Source: CAMBRQ01 sp945870325 (GTDB lineage: Bacteria; Bacillota; Clostridia; Lachnospirales; Lachnospiraceae). From it: a stretch of 64,000 nt of DNA. Positions 33,201-42,421 of the stretch are shown in pieces (position 1 is the first letter of the stretch; each line of letters starts with the position of its first letter). The notes beneath the pieces were generated by a model, which was not told the origin of the DNA, searched no databases, and saw nothing but the letters and a program-made list of their open reading frames with translations. Where the stretch lies: positions 1-64,000 of the forward strand of contig NZ_JBNPMC010000006.1 in the NCBI RefSeq assembly GCF_050313795.1, written 5' to 3'. The translations under genes were made by a program, and so were the position numbers.

Positions 33201-33314
33201 AAGGTATAAAAGAAGTTAAATGAGGATAGAGAACAATTTTTGTTAAATAATCTACTTATATAAATCCGGTTCCGTTTTCAAACCAGAAATGCTAAAATAT
33301 TAGAAAGAAATTAA

Positions 33315-33341
33315 TTGACTGATCATTGGTAAAGTTATGAT
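33315..33341 (+). promoter_or_regulatory. candidate promoter of the SDR gene
   Basis: TTGACT at 33315-33320 and TATGAT at 33336-33341, 15-base spacer (short), 24 bases before the start codon. Confidence 0.35.
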
Positions 33342-33364
33342 TGCAATTATAAAGGAGGTACATT

Positions 33365-34102
33365 ATGTTAAAAGGAAAAATTGCTATTGTTACCGGAGGA
33401 ACGAGAGGAATTGGTTTTGAGACGGTAAAAACATTCTGTGAGAATGGTGCGAAGGTGATTCTGTTCGGTTCAAGGAAGGAGACCGTGGATAAGGCGCTTA
33501 ATTCCCTGAAGGAAGAGAACATCGAAGCAGATGGCTACTACCCGAACCTGAACAATTATGAAGAAGTAGAGCGTGTGATTCATGAGATCAAGGACAAGTA
33601 CGGACGTATCGATATCGTTGTAAATAATGCGGGTATCTCACAAAAAGGACCGATTGAAGAACTTTCTGCTGAAGATTTTGAGAAGATTATGAATTTAAAC
33701 GTGAACGCATTGTTTAATGTATCAAAGGCAGTGACTCCTATTATGAAGGAACAGCACGATGGCGTGATATTGAATACAAGTTCCATGGTAAGCAAGTATG
33801 GACAGCCGTCAGGTGTTGGGTATCCGACAAGTAAGTTTGCGGTAAATGGATTTACTCTTTCATTGGCAAGAGAATTGGCACCATTCAATATAAGAGTGAA
33901 TGCTGTGGCACCTGGAATTACGAAGACAGATATGGTAGCAGCATTGCCGGAGGCTATGATAGCACCATTGATTAAGACGATTCCGCTTGGAAGAATCGGT
34001 GAGCCGAGAGATATCGCGAATGCATTCTTGTTCCTGGCAAGTGATATGGCAAGTTATATCTCAGGTGTAGTGTTATCTGTTGACGGCTTGGCAAGAAGTT
34101 AA
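33365..34102 (+). CDS. short-chain dehydrogenase/reductase (FabG/BaiA-like)
   Basis: 245 residues of the classical SDR family: TGGTRGIGFE coenzyme loop, NNAGIS, serine in LNTSSMVSKYG, YPTSK with catalytic Tyr/Lys, and a VAPGITKTDM segment. The opening resembles BaiA-type hydroxysteroid dehydrogenases of bile-acid 7-dehydroxylating Clostridia, but so do many FabG-like enzymes, and no other bai gene is near. AAAGGAGG precedes the ATG; the gene is monocistronic with its own terminator. Substrate unknown. Confidence 0.85.
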   Translation: MLKGKIAIVTGGTRGIGFETVKTFCENGAKVILFGSRKETVDKALNSLKEENIEADGYYPNLNNYEEVERVIHEIKDKYGRIDIVVNNAGISQKGPIEELSAEDFEKIMNLNVNALFNVSKAVTPIMKEQHDGVILNTSSMVSKYGQPSGVGYPTSKFAVNGFTLSLARELAPFNIRVNAVAPGITKTDMVAALPEAMIAPLIKTIPLGRIGEPRDIANAFLFLASDMASYISGVVLSVDGLARS

Positions 34103-34125
34103 TAGCATATAAGAGGATGATATAG

Positions 34126-34170
34126 AAAACTGTTGGTACGTGGATAATTACCATGAATCAACAGTTTTTT
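34126..34170 (+). terminator. terminator of the SDR gene
   Basis: AAAACTGTTG (34126-34135) pairs with CAACAGTTTT (34159-34168); an inner GTGG/CCAT stem is enclosed; TTTTTT follows. Confidence 0.75.
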
Positions 34171-34274
34171 AATAGGCATATACCTATAAGACTGATAAAA
34201 CTTATGTATTTTACAAATAATAATGTTCATGATAGAATCTCCTTGTTAGAAAGAAAAGATCGATGGAGGTCATT

Positions 34275-34850
34275 ATGAAAAAGGATTATAGTAAACTATG
34301 GACATTGTTCAAATCTATGTTCGTCTTAAGTGCCTGCACTTTTGGTGGCGGATTTGTAATTGTTTCTTTAATGAAGAAGAGATATGTCGAGGAATTGCAG
34401 TGGCTGGAAGAAGATGAGATGCTGGATGTGACCGCAATCACTCAGTCATCGCCCGGACCACTTCCGGTTAATGCATCTGTAATCATTGGTTATCGGATGG
34501 CTGGTGTTGTGGGTTCTCTGACGGCAATCTTGGGAACGATTCTGCCGCCGATGATTATTATTTCCATCATTTCCATATTCTATGAGCAATTCCGTACCAA
34601 TGCGTATATTGCAGTAGCGCTTCAGGTCATGAGAGCAGGAGTGGCTGCGGTTATCTTTGATGTAGTGATTAATCTGGCGGGAAATGTATTAAAAACAAAA
34701 AGAACTTTATATATCGTGATGATGGTAGTAGCATTTATTGCAACTTATCTTTTGGATGTCAGTGCAATGATTGTGATTCTAACTTGTCTTGGAATAGGAT
34801 TTTTGGATCTGGCGGTTACTCTTAAAGGGAAGAAAGGCAAGGTGGCATAG
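34275..34850 (+). CDS. chromate transporter, subunit 1 (short-chain CHR)
   Basis: 191 residues from ATG 34275 (GGAGGT just before). Contains the CHR motifs FGGGFVIVSLMKKRYVEE and TAITQSSPGPLPVNASVIIG, with about five to six membrane segments. Short CHR proteins occur as tandem pairs of opposite topology that form one anion exporter. The second subunit starts directly after the stop. In gut anaerobes the true substrate may not be chromate. Confidence 0.87.
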   Translation: MKKDYSKLWTLFKSMFVLSACTFGGGFVIVSLMKKRYVEELQWLEEDEMLDVTAITQSSPGPLPVNASVIIGYRMAGVVGSLTAILGTILPPMIIISIISIFYEQFRTNAYIAVALQVMRAGVAAVIFDVVINLAGNVLKTKRTLYIVMMVVAFIATYLLDVSAMIVILTCLGIGFLDLAVTLKGKKGKVA

Positions 34851-35423
34851 ATGTTATTATTCAAATTATTTTTTGCTTTTATTCAGGTAGGCTTATTCAG
34901 CGTAGGCGGCGGGTACGCGGCGATTCCGCTGATTCAGGAGCAGATTGTGAATATCTATGGGCTGATGACGTTGGAAGAATTTTCGGATCTTATTACGGTG
35001 GCAGAGATGACTCCGGGACCGATCTCCATTAATTCTGCGACCTTTGTAGGAATGAGGATTGCGGGAGTGCCGGGAGTACTCATATGTACGATCGGCTGCA
35101 TTATCCCATCATTCTGCATCTGTCTGATTTTGGCGCATTTCTATTATAAATATCGTACCGTGAGCGGAGTGCAGATTGTGCTTGGAGCGATGCGGCCAGC
35201 GGTAGTAGCGTTGATTGGCTCTGCGGGTGCATCGATTCTTATGCTTGGGCTGTTTCAGGCGGAGATACAGGATGTGGTGATTGGTGATCTTCGAGTGGTT
35301 GAATTGGGAATTTTTATTGTAGCGCTATTCTTACTCAGGAAGTTTAAGACCAATGCAATCACGATAATCCTGGGAAGCGGTGTAGTGGGAACTTTGATAT
35401 ATGCTCTGATGGGGGCGATATAA
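34851..35423 (+). CDS. chromate transporter, subunit 2 (short-chain CHR)
   Basis: 190 residues: FSVGGGYAAIPLIQEQIV and TVAEMTPGPISINSATFVG are the CHR signature in the second half-transporter. The ATG follows the preceding stop with no gap, so the two are coupled. A LysR gene starts 13 bases downstream in the same direction and may control the pair. Confidence 0.87.
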   Translation: MLLFKLFFAFIQVGLFSVGGGYAAIPLIQEQIVNIYGLMTLEEFSDLITVAEMTPGPISINSATFVGMRIAGVPGVLICTIGCIIPSFCICLILAHFYYKYRTVSGVQIVLGAMRPAVVALIGSAGASILMLGLFQAEIQDVVIGDLRVVELGIFIVALFLLRKFKTNAITIILGSGVVGTLIYALMGAI

Positions 35424-35436
35424 GATTGGAGGAAGT

Positions 35437-36300
35437 ATGACGATACGTCATTTGCAGATATTTACTACAGTGGCTGATGAAGGCGGGATGAGCATGGCGG
35501 CAAAGCGGCTGCATATCTCCCAGCCAACGGTTAGCCAGGCGATTGCTGAATTGGAGAAATATTATGGAGTCAGGCTTTTTGAAAGACTGTCGCAGAAAAT
35601 ATATTTAACAAGGGAAGGGGAACTGATGCTCTCCTTTTCCCGTCATATTTTGGACTCTTTTGAGCAAATGGAACGGGCGATGGATGATGCTTCGAAGAAG
35701 ACCAGCCTGCGCATAGGGTGCAGTGTGACTGTTGGAACATGTCTCATCAATGATATATTGGATGAAGCCAGAGAAAGGATGCCGGAATGTGAGATCAGTG
35801 TTCTGGTTGATAATTCGGCTGACATTGAGCAGGCTGTTTTGAATAATGAAGTGGATCTGGGGATTGTGGAAGGAATTGTTAAGAGCAAAGATCTGAACAT
35901 AATGCCGGTATGTGATGATGAACTGGTTGTTGTATGTGGGAAGGATCATGGACTTGCTGATAAGAGAAAAGTCACATTAGATATGCTGGATGGGCAGGAT
36001 TATATCAGTAGGGAGAGAGGTAGTACAGAACGTAATCAAATAGAGAAGATATTTGAAGAGCATGGAATACATCTGAAAAGGACTTTTTGCAGTACCAATA
36101 CGGAGGCAATTAAGAATGCTGTTATTCGAGGGCGTGGCATCGCTGTTTTCTCAAGAAGAGTTGTAGAGAAAGAATGGAAGGCAGGAGAACTAGTCATCCT
36201 GCCTTTAGAAGGGATTACTGCAATTAGAGAGATTCATCTGATCATGCATAAGAATAAGTATCTGTCAGAAAGCATTAAGATGATTCAATCTCTAATCTGA
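35437..36300 (+). CDS. LysR-family transcriptional regulator
   Basis: 287 residues: HTH DEGGMSMAAKRLHISQPTVSQ, wing FERLSQKIYLTREG, and effector domain RIGCSVTVGTCLINDI. GGAGG precedes the ATG. It is last in the operon with the chromate-type transporter genes. Its 3' end overlaps the tail of the convergent DUF4132 gene by 16 bases. Confidence 0.9.
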   Translation: MTIRHLQIFTTVADEGGMSMAAKRLHISQPTVSQAIAELEKYYGVRLFERLSQKIYLTREGELMLSFSRHILDSFEQMERAMDDASKKTSLRIGCSVTVGTCLINDILDEARERMPECEISVLVDNSADIEQAVLNNEVDLGIVEGIVKSKDLNIMPVCDDELVVVCGKDHGLADKRKVTLDMLDGQDYISRERGSTERNQIEKIFEEHGIHLKRTFCSTNTEAIKNAVIRGRGIAVFSRRVVEKEWKAGELVILPLEGITAIREIHLIMHKNKYLSESIKMIQSLI

Positions 36301-39300
36301 TTCAATATACTAGGATCTTTGATCTTCTTATCCTCCGACAGCAGAATAATCTTCGACATGATCTCTGCCGTCTTCGGATCTTCATCTGCAAATGGCAGGA
36401 AGATACGTCCTCTTGCCTGAGAATGGATCGGGAGAATTGCAATCATGCCAATGCCTTCTCCATGAACAATTCCCGATCCCATATGAACAGAATAGTTGTT
36501 CAGGCTTCCCTGAATCTTTGCATGAGAGCCGATAAAGGACACGTTGGTAAGTTTTAAGAGTTTCACCAGTTCCGCTGCAATCGCAGTACGCATCTCTACC
36601 GTAGAGTGACTTGCTTCCGGGTCGACGCCGCCTACATGGGCAACGCTGACAACCAGATCCATGTCCCGCATGGCTTCGGAGAAGAGGATTGGTGGGATTT
36701 CTTCTAGATTTACTATATCCTCCGTATTCCGATCAAAGAAGCGGATGGTTTCCAGTGTGGGTGCCTCGATATCGGCAGGGGAAAACCAGTCTGCAAGGGC
36801 ATACATGCGGACAATGAGATTCTCCTTATAGTAGACTTTCTGCAAGCCTTCTTCATAGTCAACGGTCCAGCCGCGTCCCTTAAGAAGTGCTACCGTCTTC
36901 TGAGGCTGTACCTGATGTCCGGCATATCTTCTGGAAATATTCTTTTCCTGGCGTTCATCGTCTATCATCGGATAATACTCCCGGAATACCTGTTTAAATG
37001 GCTGCACAATCTTATGTTCATAGAAGAAATGCATGAACTCCGCCCATTCTCCGGCTTTCATCAGATCGTACGGATGAGCCGCCCGAAGCGGTTCCTCACA
37101 GTGCAGCAGTTGCTTTTTTCCTTGGAGATCCTTAAGAACAAGTTTCTCATTTTCTTTTTCCAGGAATCCATTTATTGCACCATTTGTCCATACTAAAGCA
37201 TTCAGCATCGGAAACAGTACAGGGTTATCGCTGATCTTATCAAGTTCCCTTAAGGAAAAATCCGTGCTTTCAACCATGGCACGTTCCAGACTCTCTTTTG
37301 CGCGTCGTTTCTGTTCTTTTAATTCCTTGATTGTATCTTTTAATGTTAGAACAGTCTCATTCTTATTCAAAGTCTTTGGAAGTGTCTTCTGCCGTTTCCC
37401 ATTCTTTTCAATCGCCAGTTTTGCTGTACCATCTTCATCAATTTCCAGCCAGATACGAACCCCGTCTAATTCCTGTGGCTCCATAAGCGGGCGGATTTCT
37501 TCTAATTTCTCGCTTTCCAGGTACCAGGTCATCCGGTTCACATCCATGAAACCGGTAGTAATCGCCAGATTTTCTAAGGCAGTATCGCAGGCTTTCTTCT
37601 CGCTTGCCCGACGCTGTGCGCCGAATTGCTTGCTTTCTTTTAGGAATTTCTGGATGAATTCATATCGGTGCAATGCTTCATCTGTATGATCTTCAGGAAT
37701 TGGAATCAGAGGATAACAGCGCAGTTTTTCCTGATTGCGTTTTGCGATTATTTCCGCCTTTAATGTATCTGCATCCAGATGTCCTAATACCGCATCCGCA
37801 TAAAGCTGGGAACGGCGGTGCTGGTTGCTTCCGGCGGTGATGTATTTGGCTGATTTGTATAATATCATGAAATGCTTTTCACCCAGTTTATTGTATGCGT
37901 TAAAAAACCAGTTCTTATCAAAGGCACCGTCATTAAACTGCTGCGGCGAGATTGGAGAGTAGATGGCTGTTTCTGTTTCTTTCTCAGCTGAGAAGGTCTC
38001 GTTAATATGAGCATGGAAGAACCATACTGCACATTTCAGCCCCGGCCATCCAAGAATCTCCTCGGCAAAGCCTGCCCATTGAGGCGCATACATGACTGCT
38101 TCGGCAAGACGCTTTTCTTTAATATCCGTCTGTGCCAGATATTGCTTCAGTTTATCAGGTGTATCGTTCTTTGACGGATAACAACGTTTCAGCAGGCGGC
38201 TTAAAACGGCTTTCTTAGTCGTATTGGAAGAATACTCGTAGCCACGGAAGAAATTCTCTTTGCCAAGGGCAGCAAGCAGATGGCAGAAATATTCCGCACC
38301 TTCAAAACGTTCAATTGCCTGAGCCACGGGTGTCAGTGCTGTCGGCAGTTCGCCTCTCTTTTCCTCAACTTCTACAATACGAAGCACAATCTGGTTCACG
38401 AAGTCTTTCGCCCATGGGTAGGTCTCATAGATGATTCGCCCCTGTTGCCAGCGAGTGGGGTTCGTCAGCATACGGATATTGGTGGCGGCGTTGTTCCCAA
38501 GCAAAAGTTTTTTATACAGCGCATCTTTCGGTATCAGTTGTATATCCACGGCCCGGAAATAATCTCCCATGTCAGGTCCGGTTATTACAATGTGATCCGT
38601 TAACTGGCGTTCCAGCCAATGCTCCTCCAGAAACCATTCTTCAAAATCTTTCTCCTGCGTGGCAGATTCTCGCATCATCTGCCTCCAGAATGCGATAACC
38701 TTATGATTGACAGGATATTGATTGTAATTGTGATAGAAAACCGTACGGTCGTCTTTCTTTGTCACATAACTTTTCCCCAGATTTTCTTCGCCAAGAACCT
38801 GCAGCATACTCCGGTAAAATTTCATGGCAAGCGTAAAGCATTCATGGGGATCAAACAGTTGAAGCAGCAGTTTCAATATGTCATTAATCTGCCAGTATCG
38901 GCCTTTATATTTCTCATAGCCTGCCGGATTGTAATTGACAGTAAGCCCCCTTTTCAGGAACGCTTCAAACCACGGGAGATATTCCAGTCCGTACATATTG
39001 TCGCCTCTCCAGCGGTAGGTTACATAACGCATTCCCATCAGTTTTTCAATATCCGTGGCATAGACGCCTGCTGCCTCAATAAACTCTTGATAGAACGGAA
39101 TCATCTCAAGTTTCAGCGCTCCCCGCTCTGCTGAAAAATGAAATCGTCCAAACTTCGCCGGGATACGGATCGTTGAGTTATTGGAGTCTCCAAATAAAAT
39201 CTTTGTTTTGGAACTATCCCAGTTAATCACTTCATATTCGTAATCTGCGTGCCTTACAAAGACCGCATTCATACGGTCTATCAGATCTTCGAATTCCGCC

Positions 39301-41363
39301 TGTGACGGGAAGGTTTGTTTCAATTCTTTTTCAGAATAAATGCTGGCTTTCTCATTTCGTTTTCCAAATAATCGGGTAAGAAGTCCGGGTTTCTGGGCTG
39401 GAACTTCCTGAATATTTGAGCGTGTTATTTGTGTTACAGCCACCTGCGGGTCATAAAGTCCGAATCCGTTTTCTTCTGTATAAGATTCTTCCAGGTGTTT
39501 GGTCTGGTATCTTAGCTGCTCCAGCAGTATTGAGGTTTGCGTAGATAATTTTGAATCATACAGTTTTGCCAGTTGCGCTTCCTGAGCATTCTGAATTTCA
39601 GGATGTTCCTTTTTCAACGACAGAAGCAGTTCGATTCCCGCCTGAATCTGGTATTCTTCATCAGAAGCGAGCATCTTCCCGATAAGAGGATTCAGTTTCG
39701 AAGGACTCTGCGCCTGTAGAATCAAGATAACTCCTTTTCGCAGACTGCTGCTTTTTGAGCGCAGGCTATCCGCAAGAACCTCCATATCTTCATCCAGCAG
39801 ATTGCATTTTGCCAGTCGTTTTACTGCCAGTTCTTTTACATAGATGCTTTTGTCCTCCAAAGCACTTCGCAGATATTCCCGATGCTTGAAGTTCTTCCCC
39901 GGGGCAAGGAAATTCGTGTAAAATGCCTGACGTTGATTCGTATTCATATGTTGTCTTAAGGCTGCCAGTTCATCTACAAGCAGCTGATTCATATCATAAC
40001 CCGCCAGGCTCATCATGCAGCTGATTACCCGGGTATTTTCAAGCGTGATGCTTGTAAATTCAAAAGGATTGCCCGTAAATGTCTTGCTTTTGCCACCGAT
40101 AAATTCTGCCACGCTTTTTAACTGATAGAAAAGTTTTTGACGCTCTCTGGCGTCGGAAGGCAGGTTAGAATTCTCTACAGGAAGGCATTCCCATTTGTCA
40201 CGGCTGTATGTATAACTGCTCATTAATTTCTGTGTCACGGATAGATTACTGGTAACCCATGCCAGAATTTCTTCCTCTCTTTCTTCGATATATCGTTCTG
40301 CCATTTTCATCTGATAGGAGGAACTGTCGGTGCGGCTTACAAACAGCCATCCGAGAATACGGCGATATTTCTTCTCGTCTTCCAGAAGTCTGCAAGCCAT
40401 CCAATCGGTTTTCTCGATGTCGTAACATCCTGTACTCCACAATGCGAAATAGGCTTCCTGATTATTAGCGCTGTTCAGATATCGTTCCCTGGTTTGCCTA
40501 TCAGTCAGGCATTCATAGGCTAACGCGGCACATTTCTTCACGACCGCAGGCTTAGCATCCCCATATCCAAGGCCTGTCCATGTGTCAAAGGCACGGATTG
40601 TGCTGCTGTAACGGAAGAAATCTTCTTCGATACACACTTTCAAGAATTTGATCAGCGTTTCGGTGCTTCCGGCATCGGCGCTTTCCAGAATCTGCTGACG
40701 AAGTCCCTCCTGAAGCCTTGCCGCCACCAGGAGTCTGAGCAGCAGATCGATCAATTCTTCATTACCGCTGATGACGATTGCAACAATCATCACTCTTGAC
40801 AGCAGAATTTCTTGATTATCACCATACATGGCTTCTTTCATCAGGTCTATGATGTCCAGGTTCCCGTTTCTGATCTCCAGTGCCAGATACATATCATAGC
40901 CGCGAATCCAGTCGTGCTGATAAAACAGCATCTCTTTGACAGATTTCTCATAGAAAGTCCAGTAAATCCAATGGCATACGGAATAGATCAAATTGACAGC
41001 GTGATATCCCACATCCTGAGTCCGGTAGCTGCGCCGCCACATGGAATCTGAGAACTGGCATTCAAGCCGTATTTGCGACATTGCTTCCATATCTGCCTGT
41101 CTGTCTTTCCCCACCAGAAATATGACCGCATTCTTCAAAGACGATGCCCAGAATTCTTCGATGGTTTTAACTTGGTTTGGTGCCTTTCCATATATCCGCA
41201 TCAGAATTTGCCACACAGATTGAAATGCATTTCCGCCATAGTAGTTTGCCGCCAGATTGCATAATGCATCTGCCAGACCGCCATCTGTCAGCGCGCGCCG
41301 TTTTGCATTTTTCTGTACTTCTTTCCATTTATCCTGGTTTATATTTAACGTTTCCTTGTTCAT
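36285..41363 (-). CDS. giant DUF4132-domain protein
   Basis: 1692 residues, no signal peptide or clear membrane helix, so cytosolic. The N-terminal and middle ~1100 residues are mostly helical, HEAT-like in parts (LAKCNLLDEDMEVLADSLRS and following). The C-terminal third has the DUF4132 character (RPLMEPQELDGVRIWLEIDE) and ends in an alpha/beta block with VSVAHVGGVDPEASHSTVEM and HGEGIGMIAILPIHSQARG. DUF4132 proteins (MolR/YehI relatives) have no established activity. A 139-residue protein is encoded 18 bases upstream in the same operon. GGAGGGTG marks the start. Confidence 0.8.
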   Translation of the reverse strand: MNKETLNINQDKWKEVQKNAKRRALTDGGLADALCNLAANYYGGNAFQSVWQILMRIYGKAPNQVKTIEEFWASSLKNAVIFLVGKDRQADMEAMSQIRLECQFSDSMWRRSYRTQDVGYHAVNLIYSVCHWIYWTFYEKSVKEMLFYQHDWIRGYDMYLALEIRNGNLDIIDLMKEAMYGDNQEILLSRVMIVAIVISGNEELIDLLLRLLVAARLQEGLRQQILESADAGSTETLIKFLKVCIEEDFFRYSSTIRAFDTWTGLGYGDAKPAVVKKCAALAYECLTDRQTRERYLNSANNQEAYFALWSTGCYDIEKTDWMACRLLEDEKKYRRILGWLFVSRTDSSSYQMKMAERYIEEREEEILAWVTSNLSVTQKLMSSYTYSRDKWECLPVENSNLPSDARERQKLFYQLKSVAEFIGGKSKTFTGNPFEFTSITLENTRVISCMMSLAGYDMNQLLVDELAALRQHMNTNQRQAFYTNFLAPGKNFKHREYLRSALEDKSIYVKELAVKRLAKCNLLDEDMEVLADSLRSKSSSLRKGVILILQAQSPSKLNPLIGKMLASDEEYQIQAGIELLLSLKKEHPEIQNAQEAQLAKLYDSKLSTQTSILLEQLRYQTKHLEESYTEENGFGLYDPQVAVTQITRSNIQEVPAQKPGLLTRLFGKRNEKASIYSEKELKQTFPSQAEFEDLIDRMNAVFVRHADYEYEVINWDSSKTKILFGDSNNSTIRIPAKFGRFHFSAERGALKLEMIPFYQEFIEAAGVYATDIEKLMGMRYVTYRWRGDNMYGLEYLPWFEAFLKRGLTVNYNPAGYEKYKGRYWQINDILKLLLQLFDPHECFTLAMKFYRSMLQVLGEENLGKSYVTKKDDRTVFYHNYNQYPVNHKVIAFWRQMMRESATQEKDFEEWFLEEHWLERQLTDHIVITGPDMGDYFRAVDIQLIPKDALYKKLLLGNNAATNIRMLTNPTRWQQGRIIYETYPWAKDFVNQIVLRIVEVEEKRGELPTALTPVAQAIERFEGAEYFCHLLAALGKENFFRGYEYSSNTTKKAVLSRLLKRCYPSKNDTPDKLKQYLAQTDIKEKRLAEAVMYAPQWAGFAEEILGWPGLKCAVWFFHAHINETFSAEKETETAIYSPISPQQFNDGAFDKNWFFNAYNKLGEKHFMILYKSAKYITAGSNQHRRSQLYADAVLGHLDADTLKAEIIAKRNQEKLRCYPLIPIPEDHTDEALHRYEFIQKFLKESKQFGAQRRASEKKACDTALENLAITTGFMDVNRMTWYLESEKLEEIRPLMEPQELDGVRIWLEIDEDGTAKLAIEKNGKRQKTLPKTLNKNETVLTLKDTIKELKEQKRRAKESLERAMVESTDFSLRELDKISDNPVLFPMLNALVWTNGAINGFLEKENEKLVLKDLQGKKQLLHCEEPLRAAHPYDLMKAGEWAEFMHFFYEHKIVQPFKQVFREYYPMIDDERQEKNISRRYAGHQVQPQKTVALLKGRGWTVDYEEGLQKVYYKENLIVRMYALADWFSPADIEAPTLETIRFFDRNTEDIVNLEEIPPILFSEAMRDMDLVVSVAHVGGVDPEASHSTVEMRTAIAAELVKLLKLTNVSFIGSHAKIQGSLNNYSVHMGSGIVHGEGIGMIAILPIHSQARGRIFLPFADEDPKTAEIMSKIILLSEDKKIKDPSILNQIRD

Positions 41364-41381
41364 TCTTCACACCCTCCGTTA

Positions 41382-41801
41382 TTACCACATGCGCCCGGCT
41401 AAAAAGGTCAGACGTATAAATGTAAAACTATCTTCCGCCTGTATGGTCAGTGGTCCTTCCAGATCTGTCAATTCGTCCTCATTTCTGAAGACTCGGACCA
41501 GACCGTCCTTGTAGCATTGAATGGCATTCTCGGTGGCTTTTGCCAAATCAGCCTTTCTGTCGGAATAGATTCTTCCGAACCCTACTTTGCCGGTCTCGGT
41601 CTGATTCTCCAATTCCTCTTTTGTCAGAAATGGGATCAACTGTACATCTTTGCCTTTGCGGTTGTAACTTTCCACTTCCTGTCGGACGATTTCTGTCAGG
41701 AACTCCTGAAGTGAAGTTAGGTTGTCAGGGATTTCTCTTGGGAGTTTGTTAAGTATTGGGCGGCGTTTTCCCAGTGCCTTTACCTGAACATAGATTTGCA
41801 T
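41382..41801 (-). CDS. 139-residue protein paired with DUF4132
   Basis: Begins MQIYVQVKALGKRRPILNKL and contains LQEFLTEIVRQEVESYNRKG, IPFLTKEELENQ and a beta-rich end LTIQAEDSFTFIRLTFLAG. I do not recognise a named family. AGGTGA precedes the ATG; the stop is 18 bases before the DUF4132 start, so the two form an operon and probably a functional pair. Confidence 0.65.
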   Translation of the reverse strand: MQIYVQVKALGKRRPILNKLPREIPDNLTSLQEFLTEIVRQEVESYNRKGKDVQLIPFLTKEELENQTETGKVGFGRIYSDRKADLAKATENAIQCYKDGLVRVFRNEDELTDLEGPLTIQAEDSFTFIRLTFLAGRMW

Positions 41802-41837
41802 ATATTCACCTGCCTCTTTTCTAATGTGCTAACTTTT

Positions 41838-41864
41838 CGTTGCCAAAGCATCCGTAAGGAACTG
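41838..41864 (+). repeat. 27-bp dispersed repeat, copy 1
   Basis: CGTTGCCAAAGCATCCGTAA then GGAACTG; a second copy with four differences is at 55192-55218. Both lie in debris-rich gaps beside intact genes. Confidence 0.45.
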
Positions 41865-41963
41865 CCGCGCCGAAGACGTACATTGTGTAGTGGCAGGTCC
41901 GGTAGATTTACCGCTTGGGGCTGGAAATTAACTACTTATAATATAACAAATTCATGTTGTTTA

Positions 41964-42315
41964 TTCAAAACAAATCAAAGTAAACTTTTATTGGAAGAGC
42001 AGGTTAGAGAAGGCAAGGCTGCGACGATTGTGGCGTCCAAGAAAAGAACCCTGGAGGCTGCGAGATCATATGACGATAAAAAAGTCTGTGTCTAGAATTT
42101 TGCGTCTGCAACAAACCCTGGCGGTGGTGTTTCACTTGTTATTTACCAGCCATCTGTTTTTCCTGCTCATCTGCGGTGTGACCAGTATTTTGTGGAGGAT
42201 GAACACTGGAATGAGGCGGCTGCGCAATATGCCTCTTTCCTGGGAGAGCATAAGAAGGATAGAGTGGTATCCCACGAGAAGCCAAATTACTTTCAAAAAA
42301 TCAAAAAAAATATAG
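41964..42315 (+). pseudogene. TIGR02452-type (PARG-like) gene remnant
   Basis: One frame without start reads ATIVASKKRTLEAARSYDDK, then KVCV, a TAG at 42093-42095, and NFASATNPGGG, the phosphate-binding loop of microbial poly(ADP-ribose) glycohydrolase-like TIGR02452 proteins. After it an unrelated stretch in the same frame (YFVEDEHWNEAAAQYASFLG and more) follows, pointing to an internal deletion or fusion. The 620-bp gap otherwise holds no gene. Confidence 0.6.
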
Positions 42316-42421
42316 TTTTGAAACCGGTCGCTTGCATATACTATTTTATGATAGTATAATAGATCCTAAGAGAGAGTTTCAAAAAAACAAAAATTTTCAT
42401 TTTTTGAAAGTGAGTGAGAAT

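Noticed and set aside
33365..34102. Bile-acid baiA gene
   Set aside because: Similarity to BaiA is shared by many FabG-type SDRs, and no other bai gene is in the window.
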